Shown piece by piece: positions 1 to 7,992 of a stretch of DNA of 33,444 nt. Source of the stretch: Phenylobacterium sp. (GTDB lineage: Bacteria; Pseudomonadota; Alphaproteobacteria; Caulobacterales; Caulobacteraceae). Each line of letters starts with the position of its first letter. Within the stretch, counting starts at the first letter, position 1. Below the pieces are notes generated by a model that was given only the letters and a program-made list of their open reading frames with translations, was not told the origin of the DNA and searched no databases. A program made the position numbers and the translations under genes. The stretch is from the NCBI RefSeq assembly GCF_030680185.1, contig NZ_JAUXVZ010000042.1, positions 1 to 33,444 of the forward strand. The letters run 5' to 3'.

Positions 1-5
1 CGATC

Positions 6-34
6 TTGACCTAAAGCATCCACAGGCGCATAAG
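6..34 (+). promoter_or_regulatory. possible sigma70-type promoter upstream of ffh
   Basis: TTGACC (6-11) and CATAAG (29-34) are separated by 17 bases, the ideal spacing for a housekeeping sigma factor. The -35 box matches the consensus at five of six positions, the -10 box at four. It would give a 5' leader of roughly 190 bases before ffh. No other gene can be supported in 1-234, which makes a promoter here plausible, but a match of this quality can arise by chance. Confidence 0.3.
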
Positions 35-200
35 CGCGCCCTTCCGGCGCAACCTCGGTCAGCGCCCTCCCCCGCCACGACCCCCATCACCATATGGGAC
101 GAGGGCGGCGAGGCCCCCCGTCGACGTGATCGTCCACGGGGGTTGATCGCGTTTGGGCTCATGGTTTCCTGTTCGCAGGGCGCCTGGGCCACGGAAGACA

Positions 201-224
201 ATGGGCGTGACGCCGTCACGCCAT
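201..224 (+). promoter_or_regulatory. hairpin directly upstream of the ffh ribosome binding site
   Basis: GGCGTGAC (204-211) and GTCACGCC (215-222) form a perfect 8-bp stem with a 3-base loop. Allowing one bulged G at 205, the stem extends to 201-204 with 221-224. It ends at the edge of the purine-rich GGGAGA (225-230) that serves ffh and covers the alternative ATG at 223. It could modulate ffh translation, which is an inference. Confidence 0.4.
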
Positions 225-234
225 GGGAGATCGA

Positions 235-1782
235 ATGTTCGACGCACTTTCTGAACGGCTTTCCGGGGTATTCGACCGTCTGTCGGGCCACGGCGTGCTG
301 TCTGAAAAGCACATCGACGAGGCCCTGCGCGAGGTTCGCATCGCCCTGCTGGAGGCCGATGTGGCACTGCCGGTGGTGCGCGAATTCATCGCCAAGGCCA
401 AGGAGCGCGCCTCGGGCGAAGAGGTGCTGCGCTCGGTCCGTCCCACCGACCAGGTGATCAAGATCACCTATGACGGCCTGGTAGAGATGCTGGGCGGCGA
501 AGAGGTCGAGGGCCTGAACCTCTCCCTCAATCCCCCCACCGTCATGATGATGGCCGGCCTGCAGGGCTCGGGTAAGACCACGACGGCTGGCCGCCTGGCC
601 CTGCGCCTGGCCCGGGAACGCAAGAAGGTCCTGCTGGCCTCGCTGGACACCCGCCGGCCTGCGGCCATGGAGCAGTTGGCCACCCTGGCGACCCAGGCCG
701 GCGTCGACAGCCTGCCCATCGTGGCCGGCCAATCGGCGCCGGACATTGCGCGGCGCGCGCTTTCGGCGGCCAAGCTGCAGGGCTATGACGTCCTGATCCT
801 CGACACCGCCGGCCGCACGACGCTGGACGAGGCGATGATGGCCGAAGCCGCCGAAATCGCGAAGATCGCCAACCCGTCCGAGACCCTGCTGGTGGCCGAT
901 GCGCTCACCGGCCAGGACGCGGTGCGCACCGCCACCGCCTTCCATGAGCGCCTGCCGCTCACCGGCCTGGTGCTGACCCGCTCGGACGGCGATGGCCGCG
1001 GGGGCGCGGCGCTGTCCATGCGCGCGGTCACCGGCCTGCCGATCAAGTTCCTGGGCGTCTCGGAAAAGATCGACGGCCTGGACGTCTTCGACGCCCGCCG
1101 AGTGGCCGGCCGGATCCTCGGCCAAGGCGACGTGGTCGCCCTGGTGGAGAAGGCGTCGCAGGACTTCGACCAGGCCAAGGCCGAGGTCATGGCCAAGAAG
1201 CTGGCCAAGGGCCAGTTCGATCTGGACATGATGGCCGACCAGTTCGCCCAGATGAAGAAGATGGGCGGCATGGAAGGGCTGATGGGCTTCCTCCCCGGCG
1301 TCCAGAAGATGAAGAAGCAGATGGCCGAGGCCAATGTTTCGGACAAGACCCTCGACCGTCAGGCCGCGATCATCTCGTCCATGACCAAGGCCGAGCGCAA
1401 GAAGCCCGACATCCTGCAGGCCTCGCGCAAGCGCCGTATCGCCAAGGGCGCCGGCGTCGATGTGGCCGAGGTCAACCGGCTCCTGAAACAGCACCGCCAG
1501 ATGGCCGACGCCTTCAAGATGATGAGCCGCGACGGGGGCAAGGGCTTCGCCAAGATGGCGGGCATGCTGACCGGCGGCGGCGGCGCCGACATGGCCCGCA
1601 TGAAGACCATGGGCGCAGGCAAGGCCCCGACCCCGCAAGAGATCGAGGAGGCCAAGGCCCGCCTCGCCGGTCTGGGCGGCCCTGGACTCGGCGGTCTCGG
1701 GGGCCTGGGCGGCGGCCTCCCCAAACTTCCCGGCCTGGGCGGCGGTCTGCCCCCGGGCGTCAATCCCTTCAAGAAATCCTAG
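235..1782 (+). CDS. ffh: signal recognition particle protein Ffh (SRP54 GTPase)
   Basis: This is the cytoplasmic GTPase that binds 4.5S RNA and signal sequences of nascent membrane proteins and hands them to FtsY. The 515-residue product shows the helical N domain (about 1-90), then the G domain with P-loop GLQGSGKTT (about 108-116), the DTAGR element and an LTRSDGDGRGG guanine-specificity region, and a methionine-rich M domain from about residue 300. The C-terminal 50 residues are a Gly/Leu/Pro-rich tail, as is common in alphaproteobacteria. The ATG at 235 is chosen because GGGAGA lies four bases upstream and the protein then begins MFDALSERL, as in the family; an in-frame ATG at 223 would add four residues and lies inside the hairpin. 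rpsP follows 18 bases later, so the two are probably cotranscribed. Confidence 0.97.
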   Translation: MFDALSERLSGVFDRLSGHGVLSEKHIDEALREVRIALLEADVALPVVREFIAKAKERASGEEVLRSVRPTDQVIKITYDGLVEMLGGEEVEGLNLSLNPPTVMMMAGLQGSGKTTTAGRLALRLARERKKVLLASLDTRRPAAMEQLATLATQAGVDSLPIVAGQSAPDIARRALSAAKLQGYDVLILDTAGRTTLDEAMMAEAAEIAKIANPSETLLVADALTGQDAVRTATAFHERLPLTGLVLTRSDGDGRGGAALSMRAVTGLPIKFLGVSEKIDGLDVFDARRVAGRILGQGDVVALVEKASQDFDQAKAEVMAKKLAKGQFDLDMMADQFAQMKKMGGMEGLMGFLPGVQKMKKQMAEANVSDKTLDRQAAIISSMTKAERKKPDILQASRKRRIAKGAGVDVAEVNRLLKQHRQMADAFKMMSRDGGKGFAKMAGMLTGGGGADMARMKTMGAGKAPTPQEIEEAKARLAGLGGPGLGGLGGLGGGLPKLPGLGGGLPPGVNPFKKS

Positions 1783-1800
1783 AGCTCACAAGGAACATCC

Positions 1801-2316
1801 ATGCTCAAGATTCGTCTGTCCCGTGGCGGCGCCAAGAAGCGCCCCTATTATTCGATCGTCGTCGCCGACAGCCGCGCGCCGCGCGATGGCCGCTTCATCG
1901 AGAAGGTCGGCGCCTACAACCCGCTGCTCAAGAAGGATGACCCCAACCGCGTCGTCCTGAAGATCGAGCGCATCGAAGAGTGGGTCAAGAAGGGCGCCCA
2001 GCCCACCGACCGCGTCGCCCGTTTCCTGTCTCAGCAGGGCCTGGTGAAGTGGGAACACGGCAACAACCCGCAGAAGGCCGAGCCGGGCCGCAAGGCCAAG
2101 GAGCGGGCTGAAGAGCGCGCCCAGCGCGAGGCCGATCGCGCCGCCGCCGCCGCCGAAGCCGCCGCCCAGCCGGCGCCTGAGCCCGAGCCCGAGGCCCCCG
2201 CCGCCGAAGAGCCGGCCGCTGAGGCTCCCGCGGCTGAAGAGCCTGCCGCCGCTGAAGAAGCTGCTGTCGAGCCGGCCGCCGAGGCCGCTGACGACGCGAC
2301 CGCCAAGGAAGGCTAA
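1801..2316 (+). CDS. rpsP: 30S ribosomal protein S16 with long acidic Ala/Glu/Pro tail
   Basis: Small-subunit ribosomal protein needed for 30S assembly. The first 80 or so residues are a canonical S16 (start [20 protein letters not shown], then the [15 protein letters not shown] and YNPL segments). The family is normally about 80-90 residues in enterobacteria; this one has 171. After a short basic stretch, the last 70 residues are almost only Ala, Glu and Pro, with near-repeats of the type EEPAAEAPA. Extended S16 tails occur in Caulobacterales relatives. AAGGAA about seven bases before the ATG is a good ribosome binding site. It lies 18 bases after ffh. Confidence 0.97.
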   Translation: MLKIRLSRGGAKKRPYYSIVVADSRAPRDGRFIEKVGAYNPLLKKDDPNRVVLKIERIEEWVKKGAQPTDRVARFLSQQGLVKWEHGNNPQKAEPGRKAKERAEERAQREADRAAAAAEAAAQPAPEPEPEAPAAEEPAAEAPAAEEPAAAEEAAVEPAAEAADDATAKEG

Positions 2317-2341
2317 GAGCCCGCCTCGCATCTCCTCCGTC

Positions 2342-2364
2342 ATGGTCGGGCCTCGCCCGACCAT
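2342..2364. repeat. REP-like palindrome (unit 1) after rpsP
   Basis: ATGGTCGGGC (2342-2351) and GCCCGACCAT (2355-2364) form a perfect 10-bp stem with a 3-base loop. There is no T tract, so it is not a classical intrinsic terminator. It could attenuate or stabilise the rpsP transcript before rimM. Similar GGTCGGGC palindromes are common between genes in Caulobacterales, from memory of such genomes. Confidence 0.6.
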
Positions 2365-2410
2365 CCATGCGCGCTGACTGCGCCCAGTCTTCTGGGGCCG
2401 GTGTTCATGG

Positions 2411-2433
2411 ACCTTCGGGTCAAGCCCGAAGGT
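2411..2433. repeat. REP-like palindrome (unit 2) before rimM
   Basis: ACCTTCGGG (2411-2419) and CCCGAAGGT (2425-2433) form a 9-bp stem around a 5-base loop. It lies 50 bases upstream of rimM and 47 bases after the previous palindrome, so the rpsP-rimM gap of 166 bases is largely made of two different structured repeats. Confidence 0.6.
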
Positions 2434-2482
2434 GACGGGTGGGGGACGTGGTGGTGATGAGACCCTCTGAAACGAAGGCGCC

Positions 2483-2986
2483 ATGGCCGACAAGCTGATC
2501 CAGGTGGCCCGGGTGGCCGGCGCCTTCGGCGTCCGCGGCGAACTCCGGATCACCACCTTCACCGAAGCCCCGATGTCGCTGGCGGCCTTCAAGGCGCTGC
2601 TGCGGCAGGACGGCTCCCCCGGCCTGACGCTCACCGGCGCCCGGCCGGTGAAGGGCGGTGTGGTGTGCCGCGCCAAGGAGGTCGAGACCCGCGAGCAGGC
2701 CGAGGCCCTGCGTGGTCTGAACCTCTTCATCCCCCGGGACGCCCTGCCGGACCCGGATGAGGACGAATTCTATCTGACCGACCTGATCGGCGCTGCGGTG
2801 GAGACCCCTGCGGGCGAGCGCCTGGGCGAGGTGAAGTCGGTGCAGGACTTCGGGGCCGGCGACCTGCTCGAGGTCCAGCCGACCAGCGGCCCCTCCTGGT
2901 GGCTGCCCTTCACCCGCGACAATGTGCCCGAGGTGAAGCTGGCCGAGGGCCGCCTGATCGCCATTCCGCCGGAAGAGACGGAGTAG
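2483..2986 (+). CDS. rimM: ribosome maturation factor RimM
   Basis: 16S rRNA-processing factor that binds S19 and helps mature the 3' domain of the 30S subunit. The 167-residue product is of normal length: an N-terminal beta-barrel beginning with the IQVARVAGAFGVRGELRI segment, then a PRC-barrel C-terminal half containing EFYLTDLIGAAVET and the terminal LIAIPPEE. GAAGG lies about five bases before the ATG. In most bacteria trmD follows directly, but here an opposite-strand thioesterase gene and repeat elements intervene. Confidence 0.96.
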   Translation: MADKLIQVARVAGAFGVRGELRITTFTEAPMSLAAFKALLRQDGSPGLTLTGARPVKGGVVCRAKEVETREQAEALRGLNLFIPRDALPDPDEDEFYLTDLIGAAVETPAGERLGEVKSVQDFGAGDLLEVQPTSGPSWWLPFTRDNVPEVKLAEGRLIAIPPEETE

Positions 2987-3004
2987 GGCGACAGCCCTGC
3001 GGCC

Positions 3005-3124
3005 GTCCTCGTCCTTCGAGGCCCGCTGGCGCGGGCGCCTCAGGATGAGGACGGAATGATGGGCTTGCGCGTCCACCCGCACCCCTCATCCTGAGGTGCG
3101 AGCGTCAGCGAGCCTCGAAGGACG
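3005..3124. repeat. pair of inverted dispersed repeats between rimM and tesB
   Basis: One copy (about 3005-3054) reads GTCCTTCGAGGC...CTCAGGATGAGGAC. The second (about 3082-3124) is the reverse complement of the same unit: CCTCATCCTGAGG...GCCTCGAAGGAC. Each copy is itself partly palindromic, and the two can pair with each other across about 30 bases. The unit resembles a common alphaproteobacterial intergenic repeat, from memory. Its place between two converging genes suggests it can act as a bidirectional transcription end. Confidence 0.75.
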
Positions 3125-3133
3125 CAAGGCGGC

Positions 3134-4009
3134 TCAGTCGGCCTTGCGCATCCGCATCAGGCCTTCCTGGGCGACCGAGGCCACCAGGGTTCCGTCCTGG
3201 GCGTAGAGGGCGCCGCGAACGAAGCCGCGCCCGCCGGACGCCGAGGGGCTGTCCTGGGTGTAGAGGTGCCAGTCGTTGAAGTTGGACGGCTTGTGGAACC
3301 ACATGGCGTGGTCGAGGCTGGCCGACTGCAGGCCCGGCGTCTGCCAGGCCACGCCGTGCGGGCGCATGGCGGTGGACAAGAGGTTCATGTCCGAGGCGTA
3401 GGCCAGGATCACCTGGTGCATCCGCGGGTCCTCGCCGATGGCGCCCGTGGCGCGGATCCAGACGTCGGACTTGCCCTCGGTGGGCTTGGTGTTGCCGCCG
3501 AAGCCGAAGGCGTCGCGGCCGCGCATCTCGATGGGCCGCGGGCGCGACATCATCTTGCGCATTTCCGGCGGCATCTTGTCGGCCGCCTTCTTCATGGATT
3601 CGGCCTCGGTGGGCAGCTCGTCCGGACCCGGGACCTTGGGCATGGGCGCCTGGTGGTCGAAGCCCTCCTCGACCACCTGGAAGGAGGCGGCGAGGTTGAA
3701 GATCTGCTTGCCGTTCTGGATGGCCACCACCCGGCGGGTGGTGAAGGTGCCGCCGTCGCGGGACCGGTCGACCTCGAACAGGATCGGGATGCGCGGATCG
3801 CCCGGGCGGATGAAGTAGCAGTGCAGCGAATGGCACATGCGCTCGTCGACGGTCTCATAGGCCGCCAGCAGCGACTGGGCGATCACCTGGCCGCCGAAGA
3901 TGCGGGGCGGCCCGCCCTGCGGGCTCACGCCGCGGAACAGGTTCTGCTCGATGCGCTCCAGAGCCAGGGTGTCTGGCAGGATCTCGGGCTGGATCTCGGG
4001 GCTGTCCAT
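3134..4009 (-). CDS. tesB: acyl-CoA thioesterase II (TesB family)
   Basis: Cytoplasmic thioesterase that hydrolyses acyl-CoA to free fatty acid and CoA. The 291-residue length and two successive hotdog domains fit TesB. The N-terminal hotdog begins with the EQNLFRGVSPQGGPPRIFGGQVIAQSL region, split here as family-typical FRG and GGQVIAQ motifs. The C-terminal hotdog has the SLDHAMWFH segment with the conserved Asp-His. The end ALYAQDGTLVASVAQEGLMR is also typical. The gene is inverted inside the rpsP-rimM-trmD-rplS cluster. No ribosome binding site is visible before the ATG, and a -10-like TACGAT lies eight bases upstream, so the message may be leaderless. Confidence 0.93.
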   Translation of the reverse strand: MDSPEIQPEILPDTLALERIEQNLFRGVSPQGGPPRIFGGQVIAQSLLAAYETVDERMCHSLHCYFIRPGDPRIPILFEVDRSRDGGTFTTRRVVAIQNGKQIFNLAASFQVVEEGFDHQAPMPKVPGPDELPTEAESMKKAADKMPPEMRKMMSRPRPIEMRGRDAFGFGGNTKPTEGKSDVWIRATGAIGEDPRMHQVILAYASDMNLLSTAMRPHGVAWQTPGLQSASLDHAMWFHKPSNFNDWHLYTQDSPSASGGRGFVRGALYAQDGTLVASVAQEGLMRMRKAD

Positions 4010-4017
4010 AATGATTT

Positions 4018-4023
4018 ATCGTA
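4018..4023 (-). promoter_or_regulatory. possible -10 element for a leaderless tesB transcript
   Basis: On the minus strand TACGAT ends eight bases before the tesB ATG, the distance expected if transcription starts at the A of the start codon. No purine-rich ribosome binding site is present. The matching -35 region (CTGGCG at 17-base spacing) is weak. Confidence 0.3.
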
Positions 4024-4039
4024 TGTTGCAGGTGCGAAA

Positions 4040-4063
4040 GCGCCAGGGCTTAACCCTTGGCGC
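4040..4063. promoter_or_regulatory. imperfect palindrome between divergent tesB and trmD
   Basis: GCGCCAGGG (4040-4048) and CCCTTGGCGC (4054-4063) are complementary apart from one bulged base. The element lies 30 bases upstream of tesB and 60 bases upstream of trmD, so it could be an operator for either direction. No family can be assigned. Confidence 0.3.
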
Positions 4064-4124
4064 GCCCCGCGGCAAGGCGAAGCCCGGCCTTGGCTTTTGA
4101 CCGTCGGCTGGTGCAGATGAGCCC

Positions 4125-4835
4125 ATGTCCTTCGACGCGACCGTCCTGACCATGTTTCCCGAGGCCTTTCCGGGCCCGCTCGGGGTCTCCCTGATTGGAA
4201 CCGCCTGGCGTGAGCAGGGGCTCTGGACGTTGGAAACAGTGGACATTCGCGCCTTTTCCAAGGATAAGCGCGGCTTCCTGGACGACACCCCTGCGGGCGG
4301 TGGTCCGGGACAGGTGATGCGGGCGGACGTCATCGCTTCTGCGCTGGACAGCGTGGAGCGGCGAGGGCGGCCGCTTTTGTACATGAGCGCCCGGGGTCGG
4401 CCCCTGACCCAGGCGCGCGCGAAGGAATGGGCTGCGGGTCCGGGCGTCATCGTCCTGGCCGGCCGGTTCGAGGGGGTGGACCAGCGGGTGCTCGACGCCC
4501 GGGGGTTCGAGGAGGTCGCCGTGGGCGACGTCGTCCTCGCCGGTGGCGAGGTGGCGGCCATGCTGACCATCGAAGCGTGCGTACGTCTTGTGCCCGGTGT
4601 GTTGGGCCAGGCGCTGAGTTTGAGTGAAGAGAGCTTCGAGGACGGGCTCCTTGAGCATCCGCAGTACACGAGACCGCGGACGTTCGAAGGGCGCGAGATA
4701 CCGCCGGTGCTGCTTTCAGGGCACCACGCCCAGGTCGCCAAATGGCGGGCTGAGCAGCGGGAAGAGACGACGCGGGAGCGGCGGCCGGACTTGTGGGCGC
4801 AGCATCTCGCCAATCAACAGGCAAAGGGCGCGTAA
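4125..4835 (+). CDS. trmD: tRNA (guanine-37-N1)-methyltransferase TrmD
   Basis: SAM-dependent SPOUT methyltransferase that makes m1G37 in tRNAs reading CNN and some other codons, preventing frameshifting. The 236-residue product has the family N-terminus ([19 protein letters not shown]), the [12 protein letters not shown] loop, the cofactor-binding trefoil-knot segments [12 protein letters not shown] and [14 protein letters not shown], and a C-terminal helical domain with EHPQYTRP. All are where TrmD has them. rplS follows after 26 bases. The gene is cut off from its usual partner rimM by inverted tesB, so it must have its own promoter somewhere in 4010-4124. Confidence 0.97.
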   Translation: MSFDATVLTMFPEAFPGPLGVSLIGTAWREQGLWTLETVDIRAFSKDKRGFLDDTPAGGGPGQVMRADVIASALDSVERRGRPLLYMSARGRPLTQARAKEWAAGPGVIVLAGRFEGVDQRVLDARGFEEVAVGDVVLAGGEVAAMLTIEACVRLVPGVLGQALSLSEESFEDGLLEHPQYTRPRTFEGREIPPVLLSGHHAQVAKWRAEQREETTRERRPDLWAQHLANQQAKGA

Positions 4836-4861
4836 AGCCCAGTGACAAAGGAATTGAACCG

Positions 4862-5317
4862 ATGAACGTGATCCAGCAACTGCGCCAGGAAGAGGCCGAC
4901 CGCCTCAAGTCCGCCCGCAACTTCCCCGACTTCCGCCCGGGCGACACCGTCCGCGTCAATGTGAAGATCAAGGAAGGCGAGCGCGAGCGCGTCCAGGCCT
5001 ATGAAGGCGTCTGCATCGCCCGCTCGGGCGAAGGCGTCGACGAGAATTTCACCGTCCGCAAGATTTCCTTCGGCGAAGGCGTGGAGCGGGTCTTCCCGAT
5101 CCTGTCGCCGATGATCGAGTCCGTCGAGGTCAAGCGCCGCGGCGTCGTGCGGCGCGCCAAGCTCTATTATCTGCGTGATCGTCGCGGCAAGTCGGCGCGG
5201 ATCGCCGAACGCCAGATGACCCCGGCCGAGCGCGAAGCCGAAAAGGCCGAGCGCAACGCCCGCGCCGAGGCCTCGGCTGCGGCCCACGCCCCCAAGAAGA
5301 AGGACGCCGAAGGCTAG
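4862..5317 (+). CDS. rplS: 50S ribosomal protein L19
   Basis: Large-subunit protein at the 30S-50S interface. The start at 4862 gives [15 protein letters not shown], the usual L19 N-terminus. The middle shows [22 protein letters not shown], the conserved barrel, here noted as [10 protein letters not shown], and [17 protein letters not shown], followed by [14 protein letters not shown]. The product has 151 residues; the last 35 are a basic-acidic Ala/Glu/Lys extension beyond the usual core of about 115. Translation probably ends an operon with trmD, because a strong terminator follows 28 bases downstream. Confidence 0.97.
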   Translation: MNVIQQLRQEEADRLKSARNFPDFRPGDTVRVNVKIKEGERERVQAYEGVCIARSGEGVDENFTVRKISFGEGVERVFPILSPMIESVEVKRRGVVRRAKLYYLRDRRGKSARIAERQMTPAEREAEKAERNARAEASAAAHAPKKKDAEG

Positions 5318-5345
5318 ATCGCCCCAGGCTCCACCGACATCGAAG

Positions 5346-5375
5346 GGCGGCTGCAGACCCTGCAGCCGCCTTTTT
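5346..5375 (+). terminator. intrinsic terminator of trmD-rplS
   Basis: GGCGGCTGCAG (5346-5356) and CTGCAGCCGCC (5360-5370) form a perfect 11-bp stem with an ACC loop, followed directly by five T residues (5371-5375). This is the clearest intrinsic terminator in the window. It also separates rplS from the converging LysR gene. Confidence 0.92.
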
Positions 5376-5387
5376 CGTGCGCCGCCT

Positions 5388-6290
5388 TCAGGCCTGGGCT
5401 TCGGCCAGCTGGTCCGACAGGGCGGCCACCAGGTGGTCGAACATCAGGCGCATCCGCGGCGTGGTGCGCAGCCCCTCGGGCATGCAGACCCACATCTCCA
5501 TCTCGATCCGGAAACGGTCGGCCAGGATCGGCACCAGGCCATAGCGCCGGGCGATCAGGGTCTGGCAGCCGCCGATCCCAAGGCCCGCTCGCAGGGCCGC
5601 CAGCTGGGCGACATCGCTGTCGCTGCGAAAGCTGAAGATGTCGCGGGTGATCGGCCGGCCGATGTCGATCTGGCTGTCGAACTTGGGCGCCGCCCCGTCG
5701 AAGCCGATGGTCGGGTGCTGGTTCAGCTCGTCGAAATCGCGCGGCGCGCCGCAACGGGCGACATAGGCCGGCGCGGCGTAGAGCCCGATATCGAATGTGC
5801 CGATCCGTCGGCCCACCAGGGTGTTCTGGGTCGGCCGGGCCATCCGCACGGCGATGTCGGCGTCGCGTCGCGACAGGTCGGCCTGGTGGTTGGAGACCGT
5901 CAGCTCCACCTCGATGGCCGGGTGGGCGGCGTGGAAGTCGGCCAGGATGGGGGGCAGGAGTTCGCAGCCGACCATCTCGCTGGCCGTGACCCGCACCGCG
6001 CCGCCGACCTGATCGGCCGCGCCGGCCACCTCCCGCAGGGCCGCGCCGGCGGCTGCCGCCATGTCCTCCAGCCGGGGACGGAGCGCGAGCGCCAGATCGG
6101 TGGGCGTGAAGCCGCGGGACGATCGCAGAAAGAGGGGCGCGCCCAGGCGATGTTCAAGGGCTTCGATGTGCCGGCCGATGGTGGGCTGGGTGACGCCGCG
6201 GGCCCGGGCGGCGGCCGAAAGGCTGCCTGTCTCCAGTACGGCATGCAGGCTTTGGAAGAGGTCCCAGTCGGTGGCGGTGATCGATGGCAT
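5388..6290 (-). CDS. LysR-family transcriptional regulator
   Basis: DNA-binding regulator, ligand unknown. From the ATG at 6290 the product has 300 residues. The winged helix-turn-helix (about 5-65) contains the FQSLHAVLETGSLSAAA and VTQPTIGRHIEALEHRLG segments typical of LysR, followed by FLRSSRGFTPT. The remainder is a periplasmic-binding-protein-like effector domain with VRVTASEMVG and the DADIAVRMARP motif. An upstream in-frame start at 6323 would add 11 residues that do not look like family sequence. It lies 67 bases downstream of the MFS gene on the same strand, so it may control that transporter, which is an inference. Many LysR genes are instead divergent from their targets. Confidence 0.93.
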   Translation of the reverse strand: MPSITATDWDLFQSLHAVLETGSLSAAARARGVTQPTIGRHIEALEHRLGAPLFLRSSRGFTPTDLALALRPRLEDMAAAAGAALREVAGAADQVGGAVRVTASEMVGCELLPPILADFHAAHPAIEVELTVSNHQADLSRRDADIAVRMARPTQNTLVGRRIGTFDIGLYAAPAYVARCGAPRDFDELNQHPTIGFDGAAPKFDSQIDIGRPITRDIFSFRSDSDVAQLAALRAGLGIGGCQTLIARRYGLVPILADRFRIEMEMWVCMPEGLRTTPRMRLMFDHLVAALSDQLAEAQA

Positions 6291-6357
6291 GTTGAGATGA
6301 TGGGGATTGCAGCTGCGCCGCACAATGTTCGGCGAGTGGCGATTGATGTTCCGACGG

Positions 6358-7887
6358 TCAGGCGCCGGCCTCGGCCTCCTCCAGGGCTTCGGCCAGGGCC
6401 TGCTGGGCGGCCTCGCGTTCGGGTCGCCGGCGGCGGCGGCGCTCCATCAGCCGGCCGGCGGGGAAGGCGTGCATCATCTTCAGGCCGGCCACCGGCGAGA
6501 GGTTGGCCACTACGCGCCGGGCCTCGCTCATCATCTGCTGCACCATCTCCTTGTGCTCGACCTCGCCCTCCTCGCGGACCAGGGTCAGGCGGTGCAGGGC
6601 GTAGAGGCCGAGCAGGGCCGACATCAGGAAGTAGAAGTCCCAGTTGTTGAAGGCCAGGTGCAGGACGTCGACATCCTCCCCGGGCTGGGACCAGCGGATC
6701 AGAAGCTGCAGTTCGCGGGCGGCGAAGAAGTCGGCGAACAGGCCCCCCAGGATCGGGGCGGCGGCCGCCGCCATCGAGGTGATCAGGGTGTTGGCGGCGA
6801 TATAGGCCGTGGCGCCGCCCCGGGGGGCGAGCTTCAGGGCGATGTTGACGGTGGCGAGACCCACGCCGGCGGCCGCGCCGCCCAGCACCACATGCAGACC
6901 GACCAGATAGGCGCCGGCCAGCTGCGGGTCGTCGATCTGCGAGGTGAGCGCCGTGGCGGCGATGCAGAGGATGTAGGCCGGGGCCGTCACCGCCAGCACC
7001 GACTTGTTGGAGAACCGGTCGCTGAGCTGTCCCCAGAACCGCAGCACGCCGATATTGGCGATCTGGCTGACCACGCTGAGCATCATGACGAAGGTCAGCG
7101 GATAGTTGAGCTGGGTGACGAAATAGACGGTGAAGAACGGGCTCGCCAGGTTCACCGCGAACTGCCAGCTCGACAGAAAGAAGATCAGGCGGCGGAAATT
7201 CTCGTCCCGCAGGGGCGCCCGCAGCAGACGGTAGAGGTTCACGCCGGCGGCCGGCGGCGGCATGGGCGGCTCGGGCGTGCGGGCGAGCGCCGCGACGCTG
7301 ATCATCCCCAGGATGAAGGCGACGCCGAAGAAGGCGGCGAACACCATGCCGCGGTCCTGTTCGGCGGCCTGGTCCAGCGCCACCCCCGACAGGATGGTCA
7401 CGCTGAGGGTGACGCCGGTGGCGATCACGGTGCGCCGCGCCGTGAACGACCCCAGCCGGTCCTCTGGAATCAGGTCCCGCACCCAGGAATTCCAGGCGCA
7501 GCTGGTTACGGCGCCGAGGGAGCCGATGACGATCTGGGTGGCCACCAGGGCCGTCAGGCTCCAGGCATTGTGCGGCAACAGCGCGATGGCGGCCATGATC
7601 GGCAGGGTCAGCCGGGCGCAGAAGGCCGCCGTCGAGGCGATGAGGCGGCGGCGGCGCAGCTTCTCCACCAGAGGCACGGCCGGCGCCTGGATCAACTGGG
7701 TCAGGAAGGGCAGGGCGGCCAGCAGGCCGATGACCGCGTTGGAGGCGCCCAGGTGCAGGGCGAAGGCGGCCAGGACGATGCCGGAGGTCACCGCCGTCAC
7801 CGCCGTCGCGGCCGCGGAATCGACCATCATCAAGGCGGTCGCCCGGTCGAGGTCGCGCTCGTCCTGAGGGTCCGTCTGGGGGCTCAT
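6358..7887 (-). CDS. MFS-type membrane transporter
   Basis: Inner-membrane protein of 509 residues with about 10-12 hydrophobic segments. After a charged N-terminus (about 25 residues) the first helices run through TAVTSGIVLAAFALHLGASN and IGLLAALPFLTQLIQAP. A loop with the arginine-rich KLRRRR follows, the usual MFS loop 2-3 position. A further loop has LIPEDRLGSFTARR, typical of the MFS group around 'DRxGxFxxRR' proteins. The C-terminal 70 residues are cytosolic and strongly basic then acidic (MERRRRRRPEREAAQQ). Substrate cannot be read from the sequence. It is divergent from leuC (105 bases apart) and precedes a LysR gene on the same strand. Confidence 0.85.
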   Translation of the reverse strand: MSPQTDPQDERDLDRATALMMVDSAAATAVTAVTSGIVLAAFALHLGASNAVIGLLAALPFLTQLIQAPAVPLVEKLRRRRLIASTAAFCARLTLPIMAAIALLPHNAWSLTALVATQIVIGSLGAVTSCAWNSWVRDLIPEDRLGSFTARRTVIATGVTLSVTILSGVALDQAAEQDRGMVFAAFFGVAFILGMISVAALARTPEPPMPPPAAGVNLYRLLRAPLRDENFRRLIFFLSSWQFAVNLASPFFTVYFVTQLNYPLTFVMMLSVVSQIANIGVLRFWGQLSDRFSNKSVLAVTAPAYILCIAATALTSQIDDPQLAGAYLVGLHVVLGGAAAGVGLATVNIALKLAPRGGATAYIAANTLITSMAAAAAPILGGLFADFFAARELQLLIRWSQPGEDVDVLHLAFNNWDFYFLMSALLGLYALHRLTLVREEGEVEHKEMVQQMMSEARRVVANLSPVAGLKMMHAFPAGRLMERRRRRRPEREAAQQALAEALEEAEAGA

Positions 7888-7992
7888 GGGGACCTGTCCT
7901 AGACGGTTTGGACCGGCGCGGAAACCGCAGCGGGGTGAAAGCGGCGCCTGCGACCTTTACGGAATGGCCCCAGGCCTCCTACATACCGCGCC

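Noticed and set aside
1..34. Possible end of another gene at the left edge
   Set aside because: No frame in 1-222 shows family-like sequence or coding bias on either strand.
5388..6323. Longer start for the LysR gene at 6323
   Set aside because: The 11 extra residues (MRRSCNPHHLN) do not look like a LysR N-terminus; the ATG at 6290 starts directly before the DNA-binding helix.
6307..7902. 531-codon open frame opposite the MFS gene
   Set aside because: The minus-strand frame has clear membrane helices and MFS loops; the plus-strand frame reads as a low-complexity artefact.
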